A stretch of DNA of 64,000 bases from Wocania_A spongiicola. GTDB taxonomy: Bacteria > Bacteroidota > Bacteroidia > Flavobacteriales > Flavobacteriaceae. The DNA lies in the NCBI RefSeq assembly GCF_023502325.1, contig NZ_JAMFLZ010000009.1, forward strand, positions 62,001 through 126,000, given 5' to 3'. The notes beneath the pieces were generated by a model that ran no database searches, had not been told where the DNA came from, and worked only from the letters and a program-made list of their open reading frames with translations. Positions 35,571-45,027 of the stretch are shown piece by piece (position 1 is the stretch's first letter; each line of letters begins with the position of its first letter). The translations under genes and the position numbers were made by a program.

Positions 35571-36038
35571 TTAGTTTTTAGGTAAAGACTCTATTAGTTT
35601 TTCTACTTTCTCTTTTATAGCATCTTTTGCTACATTATAATCTTTACTTATTGATGGCGTGCCATTCCATTGTTCATCACTTAGTTGATTAGAATCATTA
35701 TTTGTTGGTAAATTACAATCAAAAGTTACTGTTTTGTAGGCTTTTTTAATATCGTATAAATCAACTTTTTTTGGTTTCCAAGCTTCTACATCAAAGCCAT
35801 CATTCTTTAAACCTAAAATCGTTTCTTTAGTTAAAAGACTATCAGGCTCTGTTCCCCTAAAAACAGCATGATACTTTAAATTTTGTTCTTTAGATAATTT
35901 ATTAAAATATGCTGCTGCAATAGGGCTTCTGGCGGCCCCATGAGTACAAACAAACAAAATTTCCTTAGAAGCTTCTTCTTGTTTACAGTTAAACAAAACC
36001 CCTAATACAAAAAAAATAATAATTATTTTTTTTAACAT
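35571..36038 (-). CDS. Periplasmic low-molecular-weight phosphatase-like lipoprotein
   Basis: A 155-residue protein with the LMW-PTP/ArsC P-loop CTHGAARS (C31 to R37, Cx5R) near the start of the domain. An N-terminal hydrophobic segment and a Cys at residue 18 (VLFNCKQEE) form a lipoprotein-like signal, so the enzyme should face the periplasm, unlike normal LMW-PTPs or thioredoxin-dependent arsenate reductases. It begins three bases after the amidohydrolase gene stop and is probably co-transcribed with it. Substrate unknown. Confidence 0.78.
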   Translation of the reverse strand: MLKKIIIIFFVLGVLFNCKQEEASKEILFVCTHGAARSPIAAAYFNKLSKEQNLKYHAVFRGTEPDSLLTKETILGLKNDGFDVEAWKPKKVDLYDIKKAYKTVTFDCNLPTNNDSNQLSDEQWNGTPSISKDYNVAKDAIKEKVEKLIESLPKN

Positions 36039-36041
36039 AAT

Positions 36042-37655
36042 TTAAAGAGTTACCCCATTAATAAACGTATTAATCACTTTTATATTAGGAATTTCAGAAA
36101 CTTCAACCGTCATAATATCCTTATCTAAAATGATAAAATCAGCAAATTTACCAGCTTCAATACTGCCTTTTTCGTCTTCTTCAAAATTTGAATAAGCCCC
36201 CCAAATCGTCATACCCTTTAAAGTTTCTTCCCTACTTAAAGCATTTTCTATTTGATACCCTTCTTCTGGGTATCCCTTTAAATCTTGTCTTGCAACTGCA
36301 GCATAAAATGTGTAAAATGGACTTACATACTCCACAGGAAAATCAGTTCCTAAAGCCACTTTTCCATATTTATTTAATAAGTTTTTATAAGCATAAGCTC
36401 CTTTAATACGTTTGCTACCAAGTCTATCTTCTGCCCAATACATATCGCTTGTAGCGTGAGTTGGTTGTACTGATGGAATAATATCATCAAACAAATCAAA
36501 ATCTTCTGGTGAAATAACTTGTGCGTGTTCAATACGCCAGCGTCTATTAGACTTTTTATGTAATACCTCTTTATAAATTTGTAAAACAGCATGATTTGCG
36601 GAGTCGCCAATAGCATGGGTATTCATTTGGTATTCAGAATTTGCAATTGCTTTAGCTGATGCTTTGAAAGTTTCTAAATCTGTAACTGGTAAACCTAAAT
36701 GCTCTGGTTTATCACTATAAGGCTTGCGTAACAATGCCCCCCTTGAACCTAAAGCACCATCAGCATAAAATTTGAAGGATCTTACATTTAGTCTTTCGGT
36801 TTTTATAACGCCTTTACTTAAATAATAGTCTAAATTTTTCTTTGATGCGGAAACCATAGCGTAAACACGCATTTTTAAATCGCCTGCTTGTTGCAAACTA
36901 TCAATAATTTCAATAGCTTCAATTCCTAAACCAGCATCGTCAACCGTAGTTAACCCATATCCTAAACAGATTTTTTGTGCCTCTAATAAAGCATTTGCTA
37001 TATCTTTTTTTGTTGGCTTTGGCCAATAATTCATTACTAATCCTTCAGCGTTATCAACTAAAACTCCTGTTAATTCTCCTTTTTCAAGAACAATTTCGCC
37101 TCCATCTATCATGCTATTTTCAGTAACGTTTCCTAAATTTAAAGCAGCCTGGTTACATAATATTGCATGACCATCTATTCTTGTTAAAATGATTGGAATA
37201 TTTGGAAATAATTCATCTAATTGTTTTTTATTAGGATACTCTTTAACGCTCCAATCGTTTTGGTCCCATCCTCTACCTTTAATAAATTTCAGATTATGTT
37301 TCTTTTGAAAATCTACAACGCGTTGTACAACCTCATCAAAACTAGTTGTGCCAACCAAATCTACTGCTTGCTGATTAAATCCTAACCCTAAAAAATGACA
37401 ATGCGCATCAATAAAACCTGGCACTATAGTTTTCCCTTCTGCATCTATTGTTTTTAAGGCTTCATATTTTGAAGACAAATCTTCTACATTTCCAACTTCT
37501 ATAAATTTTCCGTCTTTAATTGCAAAAGTTGTTGCCGTTTCAAAATCATTATTTACTGTGTAAATATTAGCGTTTGTAACTATTAAATCAACTTGATGCT
37601 TTGTTGAACAACTAATTGTAATTAAGGTTAATAAAAGAATACTTAATTTTTGCAT
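36042..37655 (-). CDS. Amidohydrolase (YtcJ-like) lipoprotein
   Basis: A 537-residue metal-dependent hydrolase. Lipoprotein signal LLTLITISC (Cys16), the first metal site GFIDAHCHF, later ALGTDFPVE and the C-terminal composite beta domain GSIEAGKFADFIILDKDI. Length and LTRIDGHAILCNQAAL match the YtcJ/amidohydrolase-3 family, which act on amides or related compounds of unknown identity. Anchored in the envelope in this organism. Confidence 0.9.
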   Translation of the reverse strand: MQKLSILLLTLITISCSTKHQVDLIVTNANIYTVNNDFETATTFAIKDGKFIEVGNVEDLSSKYEALKTIDAEGKTIVPGFIDAHCHFLGLGFNQQAVDLVGTTSFDEVVQRVVDFQKKHNLKFIKGRGWDQNDWSVKEYPNKKQLDELFPNIPIILTRIDGHAILCNQAALNLGNVTENSMIDGGEIVLEKGELTGVLVDNAEGLVMNYWPKPTKKDIANALLEAQKICLGYGLTTVDDAGLGIEAIEIIDSLQQAGDLKMRVYAMVSASKKNLDYYLSKGVIKTERLNVRSFKFYADGALGSRGALLRKPYSDKPEHLGLPVTDLETFKASAKAIANSEYQMNTHAIGDSANHAVLQIYKEVLHKKSNRRWRIEHAQVISPEDFDLFDDIIPSVQPTHATSDMYWAEDRLGSKRIKGAYAYKNLLNKYGKVALGTDFPVEYVSPFYTFYAAVARQDLKGYPEEGYQIENALSREETLKGMTIWGAYSNFEEDEKGSIEAGKFADFIILDKDIMTVEVSEIPNIKVINTFINGVTL

Positions 37656-37679
37656 GATGGTATTTTTTATAAAAATAAA

Positions 37680-37705
37680 AAAAGCGTTCTTAAACGAACG
37701 CTTTT
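37680..37705 (-). terminator. Terminator of the DUF1287 gene
   Basis: AAAAGCGTTC and GAACGCTTTT form a 10-bp stem with a 6-nt loop; the minus-strand transcript ends in a U-rich tract. It lies between the DUF1287 gene and the amidohydrolase gene. Confidence 0.8.
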
Positions 37706-37722
37706 GTAAACTATTATTTATA

Positions 37723-38301
37723 CTAATCTATAAACCGGTAATGTCCAATAATTTTAAAATCAAAAAGACAATCTTCTAAAACTTGACCTGCGCCAATATT
37801 ATGGACTATTAAGTTTCGTTTACCATCTTTAGATTTTTTATTAACTACAATTCCAATATGCGTTATCGCTCCTCTTAAATTCCAACAAACCACATCTCCT
37901 GGGAAATAATCATTTGCGTTTTGGGTAATTGGTTTTTCTGCCCCCTGACGTTTAAAATAGGTCATCAAATTAGGGACCCTGCGATGATCAATATTTTTGT
38001 CAGTAGTTTTTAGTCCCCATATTTTTGGATATATATTAAAATTAGCCCTCATATCTTCATGAACTTCCTTTTGTAAATCAATACCCAGCTTTCTATATGC
38101 TCTAATTACTACATCGGTACATACTCCTTTATCTCTTGGCACATCTCCGTTAGGGTAGTCAATTGAAAAATAACTCGGGTCATATATAACTTTTTGATTT
38201 GTTAATTCTAAAGCAGCTTTCGAAAGGTTTAATACTTGTACATTACTTTGTGAAATACAAATATTACAAACGAAAAGGAATATGAAAAAAAGCTTTTTCA
38301 T
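37723..38301 (-). CDS. DUF1287 exported protein
   Basis: A 192-residue protein with a Sec signal (MKKLFFIFLFVCNICIS). Core motifs YFSIDYPNGDVPRDKGVCTDV and AITHIGIVVN and IVHNIGAGQVLED define DUF1287 (YijF-like). A conserved Cys, two His and the layout resemble papain-like NlpC/P60 hydrolases, so a cell-wall peptidase or amidase role is plausible but unproven. 44 bp downstream of the outer-membrane barrel gene. Confidence 0.88.
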   Translation of the reverse strand: MKKLFFIFLFVCNICISQSNVQVLNLSKAALELTNQKVIYDPSYFSIDYPNGDVPRDKGVCTDVVIRAYRKLGIDLQKEVHEDMRANFNIYPKIWGLKTTDKNIDHRRVPNLMTYFKRQGAEKPITQNANDYFPGDVVCWNLRGAITHIGIVVNKKSKDGKRNLIVHNIGAGQVLEDCLFDFKIIGHYRFID

Positions 38302-38345
38302 GAAAATATGAATTTCATTTTATGAGATACATCTTTTAGAGATAA

Positions 38346-40082
38346 CTAGAAATCAAACTTAAAAGTAGCTCCTGCTAAAAACTGAATGCTTTGTACTGGG
38401 TAGTTAAACCAACGTTCATAAGCCTTATTAGATATATTATTAGCTTTTGCAAATACCGAAATTTTATCGTTAATATGATATCCTAAATGTGCATTGGCAT
38501 CAAAGTAACTATCTAGAGTAATTAATGTACTTGCTGGCCCTGTAAAAGGATCAATAATACTTAACAAGTCTTTACGCTCTCCCACATAAATAAGGTTAGC
38601 ACCAGCAAACCAATGCTCGTTTATTTGATAATCTAAAAACAACGAACCTTTTACATCGGGCAAATTCCAAGCTTCAGCTTCAGTATCTGTTGTGTATTTA
38701 AAATATTCGGCTTTTAAGCCTAATTTGAAGTTTCGGTTAACATCTACATTAATTTCACCTGCTACTCCAAAAGTATCAACATCGTCATACACTATTCCAA
38801 AAGAGTTACCATATTGATAATTTTCAGCATTAGTAAAATCGAAAAAAGTAGTATTATGTCTAAACAAAGCTTTACTCCTATCTGCTAAATAACGTCCACT
38901 AATATTATAGCTCATATTACTTGACAATTTTCCTTTTAAACCTATATACGCATTATATTGTTGGTCTGTTGGCATGACAGCTAAAGTTGGAGACACAAAA
39001 GAATTTTCGGTAGCAAAATCATGATATGAGTTCTGTATTAGCTCGCCTTGAATACCTCCATAAGCAATCAATACATCATTAACCAATCTATATGTTGCGG
39101 TAATATTTGGATATAAATAGATATTATTATCCTTAGTTTCTGAATCTCTCAAATATGAAACTGAAACACCTAAATTAACCGTTAAATCGTCTTCTTTCAA
39201 TTGATATGTTGGAGAAACACTGATTTGGAAATTACCGTGCCTTAATTCGTTATTAGAAGTGTTACTTCTATCAAATGTTCCGTTTATATAATCAAATTTA
39301 AAATCGGTTGATATTTCCTCGCCATTAATTGGTATATCTATTTTAGCCTTAGCTATAAATCTATTTTCTCCAGAACCTTGATTATCTCCAAAACGTCTGA
39401 AAAAGAAACTTCCTGAATTTATATATGTATTTTCAAATGAAATATCACCACCAAAATGTGCGCTATAAAACGAATGCTCCTCATCAATATTACTTGACTG
39501 CGCTAAAGAAATTAAACCTTCTTCTACTCCATACCAATTGTACATTTGTTGCTGAAAACCACCTTCGACATTCCAAGCTAAATCTCTTAATCGACTAGAA
39601 TAATTAGCATTTATTTTTGTTGTTGAAAAATTATCATCAAAAGCCAACCCATCAATACCTCCTTGGGAAGAATGATGGCTTACATAGCCACCAACACTTT
39701 CGGTTCTACTAATAGCATGATTTAAATATACTTCGCCTAAAATAGTAGTGTAAGTTCCAACACCTAAAGTTGCATAATTATCATATAGTTTAACAGGTTT
39801 TGCTTTTTCTACCACAGCAGCTTTTCCTTTTGCTGGTGTAAATGTTGATGCTACTGGAAACGAAAATATATTATACTTAATCTCCTTTTTTGTTGCAGTT
39901 TCCTCATCATCTAATGAAGGAATTTCTTTAACCTTAAAAGCATCAGAAATTGATGGGGTATATGGTTTAACTACATCAATAACACCTGTATTAATAGTAT
40001 CATTTTTCCGATTTTGAGAGAAAACTGACGTTATACTTAACGTTACAATAGCTAATAAAAAATATTTTGTGTGCTTTCGCAT
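38346..40082 (-). CDS. Outer-membrane beta-barrel protein (TonB-receptor-like)
   Basis: A 578-residue protein with a signal peptide (ends VFSQ) and about 100 residues before a long series of alternating beta strands, ending in the aromatic FLAGATFKFDF typical of a C-terminal barrel strand. It resembles the barrel of TonB-dependent receptors but I cannot find a plug domain, so it may be a channel or assembly partner rather than a true receptor. It directly follows the TPR gene (26-bp gap); such pairs recur in flavobacteria. Confidence 0.78.
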   Translation of the reverse strand: MRKHTKYFLLAIVTLSITSVFSQNRKNDTINTGVIDVVKPYTPSISDAFKVKEIPSLDDEETATKKEIKYNIFSFPVASTFTPAKGKAAVVEKAKPVKLYDNYATLGVGTYTTILGEVYLNHAISRTESVGGYVSHHSSQGGIDGLAFDDNFSTTKINANYSSRLRDLAWNVEGGFQQQMYNWYGVEEGLISLAQSSNIDEEHSFYSAHFGGDISFENTYINSGSFFFRRFGDNQGSGENRFIAKAKIDIPINGEEISTDFKFDYINGTFDRSNTSNNELRHGNFQISVSPTYQLKEDDLTVNLGVSVSYLRDSETKDNNIYLYPNITATYRLVNDVLIAYGGIQGELIQNSYHDFATENSFVSPTLAVMPTDQQYNAYIGLKGKLSSNMSYNISGRYLADRSKALFRHNTTFFDFTNAENYQYGNSFGIVYDDVDTFGVAGEINVDVNRNFKLGLKAEYFKYTTDTEAEAWNLPDVKGSLFLDYQINEHWFAGANLIYVGERKDLLSIIDPFTGPASTLITLDSYFDANAHLGYHINDKISVFAKANNISNKAYERWFNYPVQSIQFLAGATFKFDF

Positions 40083-40108
40083 ATGTTTAGATTTACGATT
40101 GATGTTTT

Positions 40109-43100
40109 TTAATTTTCTTCTGTTTCTATTGACGAATTTGTTTTAGCTTCTTCAGCTTTTATTTGGCGCAATTCAGTTTTTGCCTCTTCTACAACATCAT
40201 CAAATTCAGCAAAATTCTCAATAACGCTTTCTAAAATATAAGTAGCTTGAAATGCATCCTTTAAAGCATAATAATTCTTAGCCATGAGCACTAATCCTTT
40301 GGCGCTATAATATTTATACCCTGAAAAATCTTTGGCCAATTTTTGAACAGATTTATTTGATGCGGCATGTTTACCTTCTTTATTTTTAAAATAAGCATTG
40401 TAATACAATGCCTCAGCTGCCATTTCTCCTGTGGCGACTTTTTCTACTTTAGCATAAGCCGTTTTAGCTCTGTCCTCATCTCCTGTTTTAATAGCTGATC
40501 GCGCAATAATAATATGAGCATCACTTTTAATCTTATTATCAATTTTAGAATTTGTAAGGACCTTTTCTGCATAAGACACTGCATCACTATAATTTTCTAA
40601 TTGATAATTAGTTTTCATCAAATTAGATTGAGCAAAGACTACATTTTGAGGAAAGTTTGCCTCTTCTTCCAATCGTAACAATAATGGTATGGCTTTATTC
40701 CAGCTTTTATTTTCTAAATAATATTGTGATAATCTCGACAGAGCTTCTTCAGTATATTCACTTTGCGATGTCTCTACTATATATTTATAATGAGGTGCTG
40801 CATTAGCCAATAAATCTTTTTTGTAGTATAACTGTGCAATATAAAAATGAGCTTGTAATGCATGTATCCCATTAGGAAACTCATTTAAATATCCATTAAA
40901 TTGTTTAATGGCTTTATCTGTGTTATTATCTAAATATTGCTTTTCGGCAGCTTCGTATGTGGTATTATCTAAATCTGCATCGGTAACTTCTACATAATCT
41001 AAAGTTTTTACCCATCTAGCATAATCGTCAACTCTACCTAAATCTATATAAATTAATCGAGCTGTTGCAACCGACTGAACCGCTTCTGGTGTTCCTGGGT
41101 AATCCGCAGCAACTTTTTTAAATTTGCTTAAAGCTTGTTCGTTCTCACTACTATTATAATAAACTAACCCTTGACGTAATAAGGCTTTTGGAACGAAAGA
41201 ACTCATTCTATACTCACTACTTAAACGATTATAAATTTGCATCGCTTTATCTTTTTCATTTGCTTTAACATAAGAATTTCCTAATTCGTACATTGCATCA
41301 TCTCGTAATTTAGATTTAGGATAGGATTCAATAAATTGTTCTAATTCTTTCATTTTACTTGAAGATTGCCCAATGTAACCCACACTTATTGCTTTTTGAA
41401 AAAAAGGATAATCAGAGTCAATTTCATTCATTTCAATAGCTTTCTCGTAAGCACTTATAGCTTTTCTATATTCGCTAGAAACGAAATGTCCGTCACCTAA
41501 TCGTAAATATGCATCGTTCAACCTTACTTTATCGTCTTTCTTATTTGAAATAAATTGATTGAAATACGTAGTGGCTTGCGGATAGTTTTTTTGCTTAAAA
41601 TATGTATAAGCCAAATTATAATCTATGTTATCTATCTCTGAAGTTGATGTTGACGAATTTTGTTGCTGAAACTGTTTAAACCCAACTAAAGCATCATCAT
41701 AATTTGTTAAATTATAGTCAGCTTCGGCTTTCCAAAAGGTGGCTCTAGCTGTATATTTAGGATCTCTTGGTTCTTCTAAAGATTGATCAAAAAGCGTTTC
41801 AGCTTCTAAATATTGAGTGTCGTTATACAACTCAATCCCTCTATAAAAAGCTACTTTTTGGTAAGCGACTTTATTTTCAAAGCTCTTTTTTCCTTCTAAA
41901 AGTTTAAGTGCTTCTTTGTAATTTTTGGATGTAATATATGAATCAATTAAGAGTGTTTCAATTTCTTCTTTGTAACTGGTATCTGGATATTTATCTAAAT
42001 AGCCAGCTAAAACCTGTGGTGCTGATTGATATGGATTACCAATTTCGTAACTAATTTTTGCATAATTTAGCCAAGCATCTTCCTGAATTTTTAAATCGAA
42101 ACTCATTTGTGATGCATTTCTAAAAGCATTTAAAGCTTCTTGCTTTTTATCTAAATGAATATAACTTTCTCCTAAATGATAATACGCATTTTGAGCAATA
42201 GAATTATTACCTCCAACAATTTTATTGAATTCTGAGATGGCTTTTTCGTAATCCTTTTGTTTATAATACGCATATCCTAATTGATAAAAATCAGTATTAT
42301 TCCACTTTGCTGTTCTATCTCTTTTTCCTTTTTTACCTTTATATTCGGTTAAATAAGGTATCGCTTCGGCGTACTTTTTTAAATTGAAGTAACTTTCTCC
42401 AATAATTTTTGATAATTCAGATACTTCGGCTTCATCACTTGTATCTAGTCTGTCTTTTGCCAACTCGATGGCTTTTTCAAATTTACCTAGCTTAAAATGA
42501 AGATCTGCTTGATAATACGACAGTTTTTCTTTATAGCGTTCTTGGTCACTAACCTGATCAAAATATTCATTAGCCTCATCATAATCATCACCTTCATAAG
42601 CCATAAAACCAAGATAATATTTAGCTTGCGATCCATATTCTTGAGAGTTTTCAACGCGCGACAAATATTTTTTTGCAACCTTATACTGTTTAACCGAAAA
42701 AGCAGAATATCCATTATTAAAATTAAATTTTTCTTTTTCCTTTTTAGCTAAAGCATCTTCGTTTACTTTATCATACCATTTTCTAGCATGAGGATATTTT
42801 GAGTTTTCAAAATAATAATCGGCAACATCAACAAAGGCAGTATTTCGTTTTGTGCTTGTAGGGTAGTCTTTTACAAAATCTTCTACTAATTGATCTGCTG
42901 CTTGTTGATTGAGTCGTACGGCACAATTAGCTATGTAATAAGCACAATCAGACTGCAAAATTTCTTCTTTAGCATTTTTCTCAACACTTCTAAATAAAGA
43001 TTGTGCAGCAAGATATTGTTGATTATTAAATAGTGAAAGGGCTTTTTGATAGTCTACTAAGTTACTGGTGTAAGTTGCCGACTGTTGCGCCATGATTTGG

Positions 43101-43150
43101 AAACTAAAACTTATGGCTACCAAGAGGGAAACAATATTATTTTTAGTCAT
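40109..43150 (-). CDS. Large exported tetratricopeptide-repeat protein
   Basis: A 1013-residue protein with a signal peptide (ends FQIMAQ) and TPR units along nearly its full length, for example KYLSRVENSQEYGSQAKYYLG, AISEFNKIVGGNNSIAQNAYYHLGESY and AISAYEKAIEMNEID. No catalytic domain. Probably a periplasmic or outer-membrane scaffold for the barrel protein encoded next. The N-terminal part resembles YbgF/BamD-like TPRs, but this is a fold-level likeness only. Confidence 0.88.
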   Translation of the reverse strand: MTKNNIVSLLVAISFSFQIMAQQSATYTSNLVDYQKALSLFNNQQYLAAQSLFRSVEKNAKEEILQSDCAYYIANCAVRLNQQAADQLVEDFVKDYPTSTKRNTAFVDVADYYFENSKYPHARKWYDKVNEDALAKKEKEKFNFNNGYSAFSVKQYKVAKKYLSRVENSQEYGSQAKYYLGFMAYEGDDYDEANEYFDQVSDQERYKEKLSYYQADLHFKLGKFEKAIELAKDRLDTSDEAEVSELSKIIGESYFNLKKYAEAIPYLTEYKGKKGKRDRTAKWNNTDFYQLGYAYYKQKDYEKAISEFNKIVGGNNSIAQNAYYHLGESYIHLDKKQEALNAFRNASQMSFDLKIQEDAWLNYAKISYEIGNPYQSAPQVLAGYLDKYPDTSYKEEIETLLIDSYITSKNYKEALKLLEGKKSFENKVAYQKVAFYRGIELYNDTQYLEAETLFDQSLEEPRDPKYTARATFWKAEADYNLTNYDDALVGFKQFQQQNSSTSTSEIDNIDYNLAYTYFKQKNYPQATTYFNQFISNKKDDKVRLNDAYLRLGDGHFVSSEYRKAISAYEKAIEMNEIDSDYPFFQKAISVGYIGQSSSKMKELEQFIESYPKSKLRDDAMYELGNSYVKANEKDKAMQIYNRLSSEYRMSSFVPKALLRQGLVYYNSSENEQALSKFKKVAADYPGTPEAVQSVATARLIYIDLGRVDDYARWVKTLDYVEVTDADLDNTTYEAAEKQYLDNNTDKAIKQFNGYLNEFPNGIHALQAHFYIAQLYYKKDLLANAAPHYKYIVETSQSEYTEEALSRLSQYYLENKSWNKAIPLLLRLEEEANFPQNVVFAQSNLMKTNYQLENYSDAVSYAEKVLTNSKIDNKIKSDAHIIIARSAIKTGDEDRAKTAYAKVEKVATGEMAAEALYYNAYFKNKEGKHAASNKSVQKLAKDFSGYKYYSAKGLVLMAKNYYALKDAFQATYILESVIENFAEFDDVVEEAKTELRQIKAEEAKTNSSIETEEN

Positions 43151-43175
43151 TAACGATTTGTTTTTAATTAAAAAT

Positions 43176-43183
43176 CAAAGATA
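43176..43183 (-). promoter_or_regulatory. Putative -7 element of the TPR operon
   Basis: TATCTTTG on the minus strand, 25 nt before the TPR start codon. No TTG at standard spacing. Confidence 0.45.
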
Positions 43184-43377
43184 ATTCAATATAAATCTTA
43201 TAACGTAATAATCGTGCCATAATTATAAACTGACTTATTAAATGTTAAAAAAGCTAAAAGTTGAGAGACAGAAGTTGGAATTTTTTTTAGCAATCATTTT
43301 AAACTTTTCTTGTTTAACTTTTAACTTTTAACTTATTAATAATACATTTACAATACTTAAAATTTATATCTGTTTTT

Positions 43378-44061
43378 ATGTCGAACCCAATATTACAATT
43401 AAAAGAAGCTTCCATTTTTCAAGGTGACAGCTTAGTGCTTTCAAATGTAAACGTAGAAGTTAACAAAGGGGATTTTGTATACTTAATTGGTAAAACAGGA
43501 ACTGGCAAAAGTAGTTTTATGAAAACCCTTTATGGAGATTTACCCTTAACAGAAGGTGAAGGCCATATTGTAGATTATAATTTAAAAACTCTAAAAGAAA
43601 AAGAAATACCTTTTTTAAGACGAAAATTAGGTGTTGTATTTCAAGATTTCAAATTATTAACTGATAGAACTATAAACGATAATTTATTGTTTGTTTTAAA
43701 GGCTACAGGTTGGAAAGATAAAGGCGACATGGAAACGCGAGTTGAAGAAGTTTTGACCAAAGTAGATATGAAAACAAAAGGATTTAAATTTCCACACGAG
43801 CTTTCTGGTGGTGAACAGCAACGTGTTGCTATTGCTAGAGCCTTACTTAACAATCCTGAACTTATTCTTGCTGATGAACCAACGGGTAATTTAGACCCAC
43901 AAACTAGTGTTGAAGTCATGGAAGTTTTACAAGACATTAATAAAAATGGTAATACCATTTTAATGGCTACTCATGATTATGCTTTATTGCTTAAATACCC
44001 CAGCAAAACCTTAAAATGTGATGACAATGCGGTATATGAAGTTGTGCAGAGGAAGGGGTAA
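43378..44061 (+). CDS. ftsE: Cell-division ABC ATPase FtsE
   Basis: A 227-residue ABC ATPase: Walker A GKTGTGKSS (38-46), signature LSGGEQQR, Walker B LILADEPTG, H-loop ATHDYAL. Length, and the Y-x-L-I-G-K-T-G-x-G start of Walker A, fit FtsE, which with FtsX controls peptidoglycan hydrolases at the septum. ftsX is not adjacent, which is usual in this phylum. The 227-bp gap upstream to the divergent TPR gene contains AT-rich direct repeats of the type TTTTAACTTTTAAC at about 43310-43333. Confidence 0.9.
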   Translation: MSNPILQLKEASIFQGDSLVLSNVNVEVNKGDFVYLIGKTGTGKSSFMKTLYGDLPLTEGEGHIVDYNLKTLKEKEIPFLRRKLGVVFQDFKLLTDRTINDNLLFVLKATGWKDKGDMETRVEEVLTKVDMKTKGFKFPHELSGGEQQRVAIARALLNNPELILADEPTGNLDPQTSVEVMEVLQDINKNGNTILMATHDYALLLKYPSKTLKCDDNAVYEVVQRKG

Positions 44062-44085
44062 TTATACATAATTAATAATTTAGAA

Positions 44086-45027
44086 ATGACACCTTTTTTT
44101 TCAATTATAATTCCTTTATACAACAAAGAAAAATACATTCAAAAAACCCTTAAAACTGTAATTAATCAAACATTTAATGACTTCGAGATAATTATAATAA
44201 ATGATGGAAGTACAGATAATAGCATTAATGAAGTTAAAAAAATAGATGACTCTCGAATTAAGGTTTTCAATCAACAAAATCAAGGTCTTTCTTGGGCAAG
44301 AAATAACGGTATAGAAAAATCAGTAGGGAGGTATATTGCATTGATAGATGCAGATGACTTTTGGCTTCCTCATCATTTAAATCAATTATTCCACTTAATT
44401 AAACAGTATCCAAAGGCTGGATTATACTCGACAGGCTATACATTACAAAAATCTAAGCACATAGTCCATAGGGCTAAATTTAATAATTTACCCGAAAACT
44501 TTAAAGGAATTGTTCCAAATTTTTTCAAATGTTCTTTACAGAATTGTATAGCTTGGGTTGGATCTATTTGTATTCCAAAAAATGTCTTTAATGATATTGG
44601 AAATTTTGATCCAGAAATTTTCTCTGAACAAGATACCGACCTGTATATTAGAATTGCACTTAAATATGAAGTAGCTTTAGATGACAGCTCTGTTAGTGCA
44701 ATTTATAATAGAACAATGGATGATAACATGTCCAATTTCTCTCAAAAGAAAACAATTCCTAAGCTATTATATACATATAAAAACATAGAGTCTACAGACT
44801 ATTATTTAAAAAAATATTTAGACTTAAATAGATTTTCTACGCTTATATTTTTCAAATTATCTTCTAACAAAGAATTAGAAAAAATTCTTATTAAAGATAT
44901 AGATTTGAACAATTTAAATAAGTTACAACGCATATTGATTTATTTACCAAATAATATAGTCCGTTTTTTATTTAATATTAAAACCAAATTTAAATTGAAT
45001 CCATTATTTATTTTTAAACCTAAGTAG
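44086..45027 (+). CDS. Glycosyltransferase family 2
   Basis: A 313-residue GT-A transferase: FSIIIPLYNKEKYIQKTL, NDGSTDNS, the DADDFW metal motif (DxD) and a later EQDTDLY catalytic-base region. No membrane segment. It likely adds a sugar to a lipid-linked surface glycan together with the convergent minus-strand cluster. It starts 24 bp after ftsE on the same strand, so may be transcribed from the ftsE promoter. Its 3' end overlaps the convergent GT4 gene by 8 bp. Confidence 0.9.
   Translation: MTPFFSIIIPLYNKEKYIQKTLKTVINQTFNDFEIIIINDGSTDNSINEVKKIDDSRIKVFNQQNQGLSWARNNGIEKSVGRYIALIDADDFWLPHHLNQLFHLIKQYPKAGLYSTGYTLQKSKHIVHRAKFNNLPENFKGIVPNFFKCSLQNCIAWVGSICIPKNVFNDIGNFDPEIFSEQDTDLYIRIALKYEVALDDSSVSAIYNRTMDDNMSNFSQKKTIPKLLYTYKNIESTDYYLKKYLDLNRFSTLIFFKLSSNKELEKILIKDIDLNNLNKLQRILIYLPNNIVRFLFNIKTKFKLNPLFIFKPK

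Noticed and set aside
42497..42751. 84-codon plus-strand frame in the TPR gene
   Set aside because: Shadow of the repeat-rich TPR coding sequence, with low-complexity Ile/Phe content.
43250..43345. Repeated TTTTAACTTTTAAC near ftsE as a CRISPR or tandem-repeat array
   Set aside because: Only two or three imperfect AT-rich units without spacers; probably a low-complexity promoter region.
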